This document shows, piece after piece, positions 51,778 through 64,000 of a stretch of 64,000 nt of DNA. Below the pieces are notes generated by a model, which was not told where the DNA came from, ran no database searches, and saw nothing but the letters and a program-made list of their open reading frames with translations. Numbering within the stretch: the first letter of the stretch is position 1; each line of letters starts with the position of its first letter. The position numbers were made by a program, and so were the translations under genes. The stretch covers positions 2,020,001-2,084,000 of the forward strand of contig NC_087181.1 of NCBI RefSeq assembly GCF_035594125.1, read 5' to 3'. This DNA is from Scylla paramamosain. Its lineage: Eukaryota; Arthropoda; Malacostraca; Decapoda; Portunidae.

Positions 51778-52185
51778 CTTAGCTGTATATCTGTATTCCT
51801 CCTCCTTTCCTTATCACTGTATCTTCAACTGTATATCTGTATTTTCTTCCTTCTTGTATCGGTTCTCTTTTTTTTATTTGCATTCCTACTTCTTTTATTC
51901 TTTCCTGTGTCAGTGTCTCTTGTATTATTGTATCTTAACTGTATATGTGTATTTCTCTTCTCTTGTATGTGCCCATCTGTGTATCCTGTATTTTCTCCTT
52001 CATTTCTTCCTGATCACTGTGTCTTCAATTTGTATGTTTCTATTTATCTTTTTTCTTCTGGTATTGCTGTGTCCTTCAACTTTATACTTGTATTTTTTTT
52101 TTCTTATTTCTTTCCTCCATGTGTCATTGTGTCTTCAACTGCATATCTGTATTTCTCCTTTCCTTCTTTCCTTTTGCTCGTTTCC
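51778..52185. repeat. Degenerate 50-60 bp tandem repeat
   Basis: CACTGTGTCTTCAACTGTAT with ATCTGTATTTCTYCTTYCTT recurs near 51780, 51812, 51924, 52014, 52066 and 52122. The Tyr/Phe/Ser/Leu frames of up to 198 codons over it are by-products. Confidence 0.8.
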
Positions 52186-52691
52186 TGTTCCCTGACGGAC
52201 TGACAGTGTTAATACGAAGCGTGAGTGACAACGCATAACTTAACCTTCTTTTTATAACATTGTCTCTTTTTCACAGACTTTCACTAAATTACTGTACTAA
52301 ATAATGAAGATCTAAGCCACTTTTCTGTGAGTTCCTTTGCTGCTAGACGGTTTTTTTCATTAATTACTTATGACATTTTGACACTATAGGAGTTTTTGAA
52401 TAGTTCAGTCGCCCACTAAAGAAAAAAAATATCCCTCTGTATTCTTTTCCTTTCCTACGTATCCCAGCGAAAACATTTAGTACGGTTTGTACATATTAAC
52501 AAAGGTCCCTTAAAGAATTGTTTGGTTAAATATACCGTCAGAAAATTCACAGGTGAGGTCTGAGGTTAATCTACAAGGAAGGTAGTATTATCAATTTTTA
52601 TTACCTCGTCTAGATAAGAACAAAATACATGAAGACAGAGAAGAATGATTTATTTTGGAGAGTGAAGACTGAAAGGAATATATACGTATAC
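52186..52691. other. AT-rich unique sequence
   Basis: Nothing recognised. Confidence 0.5.
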
Positions 52692-52737
52692 AGGTGTGTG
52701 TGTGTGTGTGTGTGCGTGCGTGTGCGTGTGTGTGTGC
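52692..52737. repeat. (GT)n with GC variants
   Basis: GT run with three GTGC interruptions; alternating purine/pyrimidine. Confidence 0.95.
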
Positions 52738-53474
52738 CTGAGATAGTGTTGACTACAGGTTCCGACGCGGCTTTGAGAGTTCCAATTGCAGGGTTGAGAG
52801 AGGTGGGGAGGGTGAGAGGGTGAGGACGAGTGTGAGAGAGAGTGAGGATGTGACAGACAAAGGCATCGCGCGCGTCCAGTTTAGGAAAGAGGTGGCGAGG
52901 AGGGAATAATAAAGCCTGAGTCTCGCAGTGCCTCGCCTCGCCAGTGTCTGCTTAAAACAGGGAATTCTGCATAGCTGGGCACTGCTCCCCGGCACACTCA
53001 GCTTTGCATGCACGTGTGGCGGAGGTAAAGGTGCTTGCGTGGAGGAAAAAGTGTCGTTGTAGGCGAATATTGGTTAAATCTAGCCGACTGATTTTTCGTA
53101 ACTGGTATTAGTTTAGTAAGAATATGTTGATTCAGGTTACTTGTGTCAATGAATTAGGGTAAAAAACCAGAATTGTTCTTCTCAGTTCCTATTGAAACAC
53201 GAATATTTATACCACGAGAAATAATTTATTGGATTTACACTATAATAGCTAACTGATTAAATAATTATTGATTCGAACTTTGTAAATAAATGACCAAAAA
53301 GTGTCACCGGTAATGAAATGCAAAAAAAAAAAAAAACTCCGCTTGGAAAACAATTTTAAGTATTTTATCAACTCTATGTACATTTAGTTTATCCCTTCGG
53401 TTAAAAAGAAAAAAAAATAATGAAGGTTTTATTAACATGGCATATAGAATGTACACGCAAGGAAGCATCTTAAG
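52738..53474. other. Unique sequence, no gene seen
   Basis: 52780-52850 is GTGAGAGGGTGAGG-rich; 52860-53040 has CpG; 53040-53460 is AT-rich with A-runs. Confidence 0.45.
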
Positions 53475-53507
53475 GAAGGAAGGAAGGAAGGAAGGAAGGA
53501 AGGAAGG
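53475..53507. repeat. (GGAA)n microsatellite
   Basis: Eight GGAA units. Confidence 0.96.
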
Positions 53508-53699
53508 AAAGAATCATTGCTCAGTAGCGGAAGGTTGATGTGTATGTACCAGTAGACCACAATTGCTGCGTGAGGGAAAAACCTGCTCCCTGCTGCCTGA
53601 CAAATGGGACACACGCCGCCCTTTTGTTCTCATTTGAGTGTTGATGTTATACAGTAACTTTAATTTGAAAGACCTTAACGTGTATCGGAGGGTGAGGGA

Positions 53700-53770
53700 A
53701 GAAGGACGGAAGGAGAGAAGGAAGTAAGGGAGGGAGGAAGGGAGGGAGGGAGGGAGGGAGGGAGGGAGGA
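53700..53770. repeat. (GGGA)n and purine-rich tract
   Basis: Degenerate GGAA/GGAG to 53730, then GGGA units to about 53768; G-quadruplex-capable on the plus strand. Confidence 0.9.
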
Positions 53771-54736
<966 letters not shown>

Positions 54737-55894
54737 GCCTTGCGTCTAACAAACAACCGGGAACGCTGCAATGTTAAACTTTCCTCCTGACAAGTGGAAT
54801 GAATCAGTCAGCTTGGTGAATGCTCAGCGTGTGTCTGAATGAAGCAAAAACGCATCACCTTTAGGTAAACTTTTCCCTTTCCCGGCAAATTAATCAGACG
54901 CTGAATATTTAGCACAGCAAATATTTCCCGCCAGATGCATTGTGGATGTTTTTGAGGCAGAATTCGTGGACTCTAAAGGAAAAAAAAAAAAAGTAATCCT
55001 TTAAAAATACACGCATGTTATTTTTTTAGGAAAGTAATTTGGGTGATTTGCGGTGAGTAATTATGTTTCAAATAGAATTCTCTACCTGAATGCTGCGGTG
55101 GTCATCCCTGATTATTTTTGTGTAATGGAACTAACAAAACATAATTATATTCCTTCAAAACACGCCGGGGCCCATAGCTTTGATAGACGCTGGCCGCTTT
55201 TGACTGGCACAACAAAAAGGTGGGCGTGCGCTCTGTTAAACTAACCTACATCGTTACCGCCTCCGCTGCAAACTCCATCATGTATCTCCGCAGGACGGAA
55301 ATAATGGAATATCTGGGTGGCGGAGCGAGGAAGGGCTGTAGTGCGTTTATCTCACAGCAGTCAGCCAGACCTAGCACAGTGAAGGGTACAGAGCTGCCTT
55401 TTGTCTATCCCCGCGTCCTGCAGTACACTTTCTCCTCACTCATTCATGTTGAGCCCATCTTATTAATGTAAGACTTAACCGGTACCTTCACTCTTCCATC
55501 GCTTTCACTGGTAAACTCCGGGTACCTGTTGATTTTTTTTTCTTAAGACTTCTGAGAGGTGCATCAATACATGTACCTAACAGAATACAAAGGCCCAAGT
55601 AGAACTCTTTCCTATTCAGTTGTTTAGGAAACGGCAATGGACTTTAAAATCATTTACTATTTTTGGGGGCATTTGTTTAGTTTCCTTTCCCCGTTGAGAA
55701 AGACAGAGAGAGATAAAAAAAAATATTATGAAAGGTGGCCAGATGTGAGGCTCGACCACTCGTGCAGGTGAAGGAGAGGCAGCGCCTTCAGCCTACAATG
55801 CCTTTATCAATGTGTGTCCTAAATGCTGTACTGGAACAGTTTTCTTTCTGTCCATACACACATCAACAATAATATATTTGTACTTAAGGAATTA
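54737..55894. other. Unique sequence, no gene seen
   Basis: 54860-54960 and 55160-55340 combine CpG with TTAATCAG, TTAAAC words and may be conserved noncoding DNA. The frame at 55220-55471 lacks motifs. Confidence 0.4.
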
Positions 55895-56450
55895 AATTGC
55901 TCTAAGTAGCAGATTTAATATAATTACGCTACAATACCAGAATTTTCATTTGGTGTTTTCCTATACTCGTTACTGCACACTGGTTAGCATCCGTTAAATC
56001 TTTTGAGTTCTGAAAAATAAGTGGTTTTTGTTTACTAGTAGATTTAGAAATAATCACATTACAATATCAAAGTTTGAATTCAATATATTCCTCTGCTGAA
56101 TTTAACTTACTGGTGCAGTCTGATCATTCATTGAGATTCTGAAAAAATAGTGGTATTTTTTATATAAATGCTAGTCTTTTAATTCAATTATATATTTTTT
56201 TTAGTAGTGAAATTTGAATATAACTATAGTACAATATCAGAGTTCTGTATTTTTATGGTAAATATGGGGTAGTGATTAACGATATGATAATTTTGTAGAG
56301 ATCTGAGAAATTTGTGACTTTTTAGTAGTAGACTTAAATATGATTATAGTACAATAACAGGGTTTTTATTCAATCCATCCGGATGATAAACACTGAGGCA
56401 CTGGTTTGCAATAGAGAGTTCTGAGAATTAGTGATATTTTTGCATAACTG
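55895..56450. repeat. Four-copy diverged tandem repeat, about 130 bp
   Basis: TAGTAGATTTAAATATAATTA..TACAATATCAGAGTTT, read piecewise, occurs at about 55905, 56036, 56202 and 56323 (steps 131, 166, 121). Each copy is followed by GAGTTCTGAGAAATTAGTG-like sequence at about 56007, 56134, 56298 and 56416. Two conserved blocks keep the same order in all four units. Confidence 0.85.
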
Positions 56451-56799
56451 ACTGTTTTAATTCATTGATATTTTTGGCACTGCACACACTGGCAGTGAGG
56501 CGCGGGCCGCCCTTGGTGGGCAGGGCAGTACTGGCCTTGAGCGCCACGGTTGACCTTGCCGGGGCTTAAACTTGGTGCGTTTTTAGTGACCTGAAATATG
56601 GCGGCGGCCTGATGCAGTAATAATCGTGTCAGGGACTTAGTTCTGGCCGACCAAACTGCTGGTGGTGGTGGTGGTGGTGGTGCAGGCGCGGGTGCTGGCG
56701 AGAACTGTGTGTGTGTGTGTGTGTGTGGTGTGTGTGTGTGTGTGTGTGTTTTCATATTCCTTTTTTTTCTTGTACTTTGAGTGTGTGGTGTGCGTGTGC

Positions 56800-56873
<74 letters not shown>

Positions 56874-57338
56874 TGAGTTGGGGGGAGGGGGTGCGGCTAG
56901 CGTACTCGTACGTTATCTTAATCTCTCTCCTGACCTGCTCCCCTTGCCGCCGCTAAAAGTAGGCAGATGTGTAACATAACTTAATGCCTTGGGATCTAGT
57001 GAAAGCCACTCGCTGCACTGCACTCGAGCACCCTTGTTAGAAAAAACATTAAGACGAAGACGGTCTACACAACCCTATTTTTCCCCTAACGAAGAAAGGA
57101 CCATTGTCTTACACCCGATCCTTTTAAGCCTGGAATGAAAACTCACCACAAAGCTTTCATTGATAAACCTCTGATCAACTCGACTAATTTTACACGTTTT
57201 ATTAATCAGCTTTGTTTACCGGAGAGAGACAAAGGCGGGAGATAGTTTTGTGTAGGAGACCCCGGTGCCTCTACCAATTAGTGAAGGGAGGGACGGGGAA
57301 TGAAAGAGGCAGGGGGCGAGGTGGTATTGGAGGTGCGA

Positions 57339-57340
<2 letters not shown>
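56451..57340. other. Unique sequence with GGT, GT and GA runs
   Basis: GGT at 56658-56683, GT at 56706-56750 (one GTGG break), GA at 56803-56873 (with AA breaks). The rest is mixed with CpG at 56490-56560. No gene seen. Confidence 0.6.

Positions 57341-57341
<1 letters not shown>

Positions 57342-57378
<37 letters not shown>
57342..57378. repeat. (GT)n microsatellite
   Basis: About 18 GT units followed by G-rich GGGGTGGGGGTGGGG. Confidence 0.96.
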
Positions 57379-57380
<2 letters not shown>

Positions 57381-57549
57381 GTGGGGGTGGGGCGCTGGTA
57401 GGGCGTGCACGGGTCGTCTGGCTTATTTAAGTGAGCCATTGTTCTGTGTTTACGTGTTAACCTCGTGTCTTGCCGCCCAACAAAGACTGCACCGCGATCC
57501 ATATTCATCCCAGTGTTTGTGTGATGTGAAGGATTATGTATTCTTTCCT

Positions 57550-57731
57550 CCTCCTTCTCCTCCTCCTCCTCCTCCTCCTCCTCCTCCTCCTCCTCCTCCT
57601 CCTTGTATTAGCCTTCAGCTCCTTCCCTCCTCCTCCTTCCCTCATCTTCTCATGCATCTCCTCATCTTCGTATTTTTTTTCTTTCCTTCACCCTCCTCCT
57701 CCTCCTCCTCCTCCTCCTCCTCCTCCTCCTC
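57550..57731. repeat. Two (CTC)n arrays
   Basis: 57550-57602 and 57691-57731 within C/T-rich DNA. Confidence 0.95.
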
Positions 57732-57787
57732 TGCGGTTGTTTGTTTGCTCAGCTCTTTCAATATAAATCCTTATGCTCCTTTATCCC

Positions 57788-58087
<300 letters not shown>

Positions 58088-58235
58088 TTATGGGGAGGGC
58101 ATATTCAAGACAAATTTCGCAAAAGGTTGCTCCAGTTCCCCTGCAGAAGCCTTTAGCGAAACTATTCGGGAGTAAACTCTTCCCATAACACCTGTGCCTC
58201 TCTTCACCTCCACCTCCAACTCTTCAGAATGTCTC

Positions 58236-58239
58236 ATCG

Positions 58240-58320
<81 letters not shown>

Positions 58321-58335
58321 TACTACTACTATTAT

Positions 58336-58394
<59 letters not shown>

Positions 58395-58404
58395 TCATTA
58401 GTTC

Positions 58405-58446
<42 letters not shown>

Positions 58447-58451
58447 AACTG

Positions 58452-58528
<77 letters not shown>

Positions 58529-58555
58529 GCCATTACTACTACGACAGCTACTACA
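58236..58555. repeat. ATT, ACT, AAC, ACT composite microsatellite
   Basis: ATT 58236-58321, ACT to 58395, AAC 58404-58446, ACT 58450-58526 and degenerate ACT/ACG beyond. Confidence 0.97.
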
Positions 58556-58637
58556 GTATTGTTACACGAAGACTTCCCAGATTAACGTAAAAAATGTATG
58601 TACAAGCCCACCCACTGTTAGAAGTATTACATAGTAG

Positions 58638-58665
58638 AAATAATAATAATAATAATAATAATAAC

Positions 58666-58713
<48 letters not shown>
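58638..58713. repeat. (AAT)n microsatellite
   Basis: AAT units with one AAC variant near 58664. Confidence 0.97.
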
Positions 58714-58716
<3 letters not shown>

Positions 58717-59048
58717 TATTGCGAAATACCCGCTGAAGAATTCTTTCCAACGTGTCTGAATACTTTTTTTTCTTTTTTCCCTCGTAGATGCAACGTTAAA
58801 ATTTTGTGATGCACTTTCACGCATTTCCACGACTTGCCTGGGGAATATATGAAGGAATAAAAAATCGCTGGCTTCATCCTGACTAAGACTCGCGGGGAAA
58901 GGTAATGAAAAAGTGGCTCATGCTGCAGCTCTTGTTTGGGCTTTATTTTATGACGAGTCGGTGCTGCGTGGGGCGGATACTAGCGTCACGTAAAGTACAT
59001 GTACTCTTCCCGTCTTTGTGTATGTGTGCCGGGTGGTGGTGGGTGGCC
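58714..59048. other. Unique sequence, no gene seen
   Basis: Mixed; no coding frame supported. Confidence 0.45.
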
Positions 59049-60240
<1,192 letters not shown>

Positions 60241-60300
60241 AGATAAATTAGTTGACTTTCTGTTTTATTTAGATAATATAGTTGACTTGCTGTTTTATTC
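60241..60300. repeat. Exact-register 30-bp tandem duplication
   Basis: 60241-60270 and 60271-60300 match over most positions (AGATAAnnTAGTTGACTT core). Confidence 0.95.
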
Positions 60301-60491
60301 ATATTTTTATTGTTCTGTTAGTAAGCTTGAGGTCAGTAAACAGTCAGTCAGTAAACAGACAATGAATGGGTTAACAATAGATAGGCGAATTATTCTTTTA
60401 TTAACTGTATGTCGCATTGTTCAGCATCTGTGAGGGTATATATGTAACACATTAATGCAACAAGAAAAACAAAGCGGAAAAAGAAAGTTTT

Positions 60492-60602
<111 letters not shown>

Positions 60603-60670
60603 GGTAAAAGGAAAATGCAAAACATTCTTCTTGAGCTATCATAATCTCACTTATACATACTCACCCATCC

Positions 60671-60686
60671 ACACACACACACACAC

Positions 60687-60779
<93 letters not shown>
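60671..60779. repeat. (CA)n microsatellite
   Basis: CA run with one CG variant near 60690. Confidence 0.97.
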
Positions 60780-60780
<1 letters not shown>

Positions 60781-61317
60781 TTTCCATTCCCTATGATTGA
60801 TTCCATCGTGTTGTCATGTCAGGAGTCGCGCCATGTCGTCCCTTGACTTGACGAACAACTTCAGCGGGAAACCAACGGAAAGACGGGCAGCTTTGTGTGA
60901 GGCTCTGAGCTCAACACGGCGGCAGTGGAAGGCTTCGAGTTAATGCTTTGTTACATCTAAATCAATGTTTTTAACCCCTTCAAAACAGCGTATCAATTTA
61001 ATCTTGTTCTGGGTCTTATTAGAGGATTGTATTAAGTTTATGATTTTTTTAATGATAATTGGTAAAAAAAAATAAAAAAATTGTGAAACTCCTGCACTAC
61101 AATTGTATCTTTATTTACTCTTTTCTCACTATGATCTGGTGACTGTATGAAGTTCAGTAATTGTCGCTAGTGATTAATGGGTTAAACATATAACTTTTGA
61201 TAGTATTGGCTCATAAAAAGTACATAACCATTTATTAATTTATTTAATGAATGATGTATATGTATGCATGTTTACTTAAGTAGAAAAACGTTAATTATTA
61301 CGAGTATAAGAATGATT

Positions 61318-61319
<2 letters not shown>
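60780..61319. other. Unique sequence, no gene seen
   Basis: CpG-containing to 60950, then AT-rich. Confidence 0.5.
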
Positions 61320-61373
<54 letters not shown>

Positions 61374-61400
61374 GAGCCGAGCCGAGCCGAGCCGAGTCGA
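61320..61400. repeat. (GA)n then (GAGCC)n
   Basis: GA to about 61371, then about five GAGCC units decaying into GAGCA. Confidence 0.95.
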
Positions 61401-61677
61401 GCACGGCAGAGCAGAGCCAAAGGGAAGATTTGGTAATTATGTATCGTAGAATTGTCATTTATTTGGACGCTATCAGCAGCAAATGGTCACCGGAAGAGCA
61501 GTTACATTATTTGGGGATAATTCACAGCGGCGCTAAATGAAGCACTTCCTCATCACCGCCTGATAGACTAATGGATGCCCAGCCCACCCCGCCTCAATTA
61601 CCCTGAAATATTGTGTCGTTAGCCCAATAATATCAGGGCGCGAAGCTTCACCTGTTCAGTTTGATCGTTTAGTGCTG

Positions 61678-61820
61678 GTTCACGAGCCGTCCTCATCACC
61701 CTCCTTGGCGGCGGTGGTGGTGGTGGTATTAGTTGTGGTAGCTCTGTGTAAGTTCACCAGCCGCCCTGAACGTTCTCCTTGGTGGTGGTTATAGTAGTAG
61801 TAGTAGTAGTGGTAGTAGTA

Positions 61821-61850
<30 letters not shown>
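61678..61850. repeat. 75-bp duplication with GGT/AGT triplets
   Basis: GTTCACGAGCCGTCCT (61678) and GTTCACCAGCCGCCCT (61752) each lead to TCTCCTTGG / CTCCTTGG and then GGT or TAG triplets; the second copy ends in an AGT run. Confidence 0.85.
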
Positions 61851-61851
<1 letters not shown>

Positions 61852-63299
61852 GGTTGTCTTTGCAGCGGGTCTCTTTCTTTCATTTTCTTTCACTACACTT
61901 CTTTTTTGTTTATGTTACACTGGCGTACTTCTCAGTGTTCTTTCCCCAGTATTGGCTTTTATTGCATATCTTACTTTTGTCACTGTTGTATTTCTTGTGT
62001 TTATGGACCGTATGTCAAAACGCCTCGACTGCTTCCGACAGACTGTAGTAGAACATTTTTTTTTTTGCGGTGTTGGAGGGTGTTTTCATGATTTACTTTA
62101 ACAAGGATTCTGCTTCAGCATTACCAAACATATCTATGACAATTTAATTACTTGTCCTTAGAAAAAATAATGTTAATTAGTTTACAAATTGTTTCAGATT
62201 ACGACACTGGTTTTCTCTGTACACGGGAAAATGTAATGGCGAGCATATCGGAAAATAATCCACTTTTTTTTTCCGTGGTTTCCTCTCAGTCAAATGGGGC
62301 ATAAATAGCATTTTGGGAGCAGAATGCTTCTTAGAAGTTGTCTTTGTGAGGGAAAATGCAGAAAATAATATGATCACTTAACTATACTAAAACTGGACAC
62401 TTTGAGATATCCGATTGAACCTCTTTACCTTGACAAGTACATCGAATTAAACTGGCGACTCGACTGTGACTCTTTGGTAAAGTCACAGACTTTATGGAAA
62501 GTAGATTTAGACTTGAAGCAAAATGGTAAGATATTTAGATTTTAGCTGAAGAGCCTTTAGATCAAATTAGACAGGCAACTGGAGGGTGGCCCTGGGACGT
62601 GCTGGTCTTGAAGCCTTCATATCCCTATCTACCAACAAAGAGCATTCACACAGCCACACTGAAGCCAGCGAGCAGTCCAGTTCATGTACTTGCCAGTCAC
62701 GCGCACCAGGCCACCCCATGACTCACTCCCAAGAATAACAGACAGAGCAGCACTGGTCCGTAAACCTTCCTCGCTCCCCACGCCTCGGCTCTGAATGGAG
62801 CGAGCCGTGTGGCGCGAGGAGGAAGTCACCTCTGTGTGTATTAAGGCTGTGGATTCTCTCGGAAAAAAAAGTAATGTAAAGATTCAGATGGGCGTGAAAC
62901 TTAAATTGCACATGTTTAAGGGAGCTCTTGCGACATTACGGTCGGAACGCGCTGGCTATTAAACGCGGCGTGCGTGTAGCGGCGCCTCCTCGGGAAAAAT
63001 ACTAATGCTTTCCAGGATTTAGTTTACTGTGTTATTGTGCTACTTGGGGATTTAATAGTTATTATTTTTTTTTTCAGCTCTCTCTCAGTTACAGCGCAAT
63101 ATTGTGTAAATGGAGTGTGATTATAGCTAAAAATATATTTTCATATTTCATTTAAATACAAATATAAGAACTTGAAAATAAGTAGACTGAAAAGCTAGTT
63201 AACCGATTTTTACGTATCGTGGAGATCAGCGAGGGTAAAAAAAAAAATGTAAAAAAAATGTTCATAATGCCTTTTGCTAAAAGAAAATAGGATTGAAAA
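61851..63299. other. Unique sequence, no gene seen
   Basis: T-run near 62055-62066. 62590-62830 and 62930-63000 are CpG-containing; 63060-63300 AT-rich. No coding frame supported. Confidence 0.45.
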
Positions 63300-63795
63300 C
63301 TTAGAGAAAGGGAATTTCCTGTGGCGTCTTGATGCTCATCTTGAAACTGTTGAAGATGTAGGCAGGTAAAAATACAGACATAGGAAGAGAGTTCCTGATT
63401 TTACTAACAAACGTAATAGAGGACGTGGTTACTGATTAACTCTTGCTTTAGTAAGGTAGGCAGAATAGGGATAAGAAGAAATGGAAAGTTTTGTGCAGCG
63501 AGACCGGGAGTGGGGAGAGGAGGCATACAGTTGGCGAATTCGAAAGAACAATAACCGTGGACGTAACGGTGGAAGGGAGAAAATCAAGATAGCGTGTTAG
63601 AGAAGAGGAATGGATGAGACGAAAAGATTTTGACTCCATTGTGTTTTAGGAATGATGAGTGGCTTGAACCTCCCCATATGTGAAAGCAACACTCTTCACA
63701 TGGACGGATCATGTCCCTGTGTGGAGTAATCAGCTGGAAGGAGAAATATTGGCGAGAGTAAGGTAGAACACTTGATTTCATAAAATCTATACGAG
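63300..63795 (-). mobile_element. LINE family B, decayed reverse transcriptase C-terminal region
   Basis: Reading leftward on the minus strand with at least three frame changes: IRPCEECCFHIWGG (about 63712-63671), ESKSFRLIHSSSLT, EFANCMPPLP (about 63542-63513), TKARVNQ, then NSLPMSVFLPAYIFNSFK (about 63393-63340). This ordered set (IRP-hydrophobic-EYC-x-HIW-G, then a Pro-rich CMPPPLPRP segment, then W-NSLP-x-x-V-F-P) is the part after the catalytic fingers/palm in Jockey/CR1-like LINE reverse transcriptases. The catalytic motifs lie beyond the preserved part. It continues the same family as 25333-25570. Inactive. Confidence 0.82.
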
Positions 63796-64000
63796 GTACC
63801 TGATTTTGTTTTGTGTTTCTTTTTTTTTATTTATATTTTATACTAACATTTTAATTATCTCACGGTGTTTTGGCGAGATAAGCAAAGCAACGAAATACAT
63901 TTGGCTCAACTATCTTGTTGTGTAATTAAAAACTTAAATATTATAATAACGGTATTAGACGCCTCCTCTCCGCGTTAAGACCGTGAAATCGGTATGTTGA
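63796..64000. other. AT-rich unique sequence at window edge
   Basis: Nothing recognised. Confidence 0.5.

Overview
The window reads as gene-poor nuclear DNA of an arthropod, most likely a decapod crustacean and perhaps a crab. Two things point there. First, long microsatellites are extremely dense: adding up the intervals listed here gives about 8.7 kb, roughly 14% of the window, mostly AG/CT, AC/GT, AT, TAC, TGC, CTC and ATT runs. Second, there are decayed pieces of two non-LTR retrotransposon (LINE) families whose C-terminal and 3' sequences resemble, from memory, repeats common in decapod genomes. There is no bacterial-type gene organisation, no rRNA gene or CRISPR array, and no convincing multi-exon protein gene. 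Almost every long open frame is a by-product of simple repeats that lack stop codons.

Layout. 1-2.1 kb: an AG run, a diverged duplicated unit (800-1287), then the most interesting locus of the window. That locus is a minus-strand short ORF with a CxxC motif (1433-1648) preceded by a TATA-like box and a roughly 300-bp array of heat-shock-element modules (1728-2033). 2.1-12 kb: unique sequence broken by microsatellites, including a six-block composite (6750-7263) and a TG/TGCG/CG tract (8535-8669). 12.9-13.3 kb: a degenerate 28-32 bp minisatellite. 13.3-15.1 kb: GC-rich, possibly regulatory sequence. 16.8-27 kb: fragments of LINE family A at 16.8, 23.5 and 26.7 kb, a family B piece at 25.4 kb, and several small tandem repeats. 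28-36 kb: more minisatellites (pentamer, 20-bp and 23-bp classes). 37-45 kb: diverged arrays with a period near 140 bp, large TAC/TGC composites and long polypurine tracts. 45-64 kb: unique sequence with many AG/CT/AC runs, an inverted TAG/TAC structure (47.9-48.2 kb), a four-copy array of about 130 bp (55.9-56.5 kb) and a second LINE family B piece at the right end.

No set of genes works together here. The window is best described as intergenic or deep-intronic DNA shaped by slippage, local duplication and old retrotransposons. Islands of CpG- and TAAT-containing unique sequence could be regulatory, but that cannot be shown from one sequence. The only candidate transcription unit with recognisable promoter architecture is the heat-shock-element/CxxC-ORF locus near the left end.
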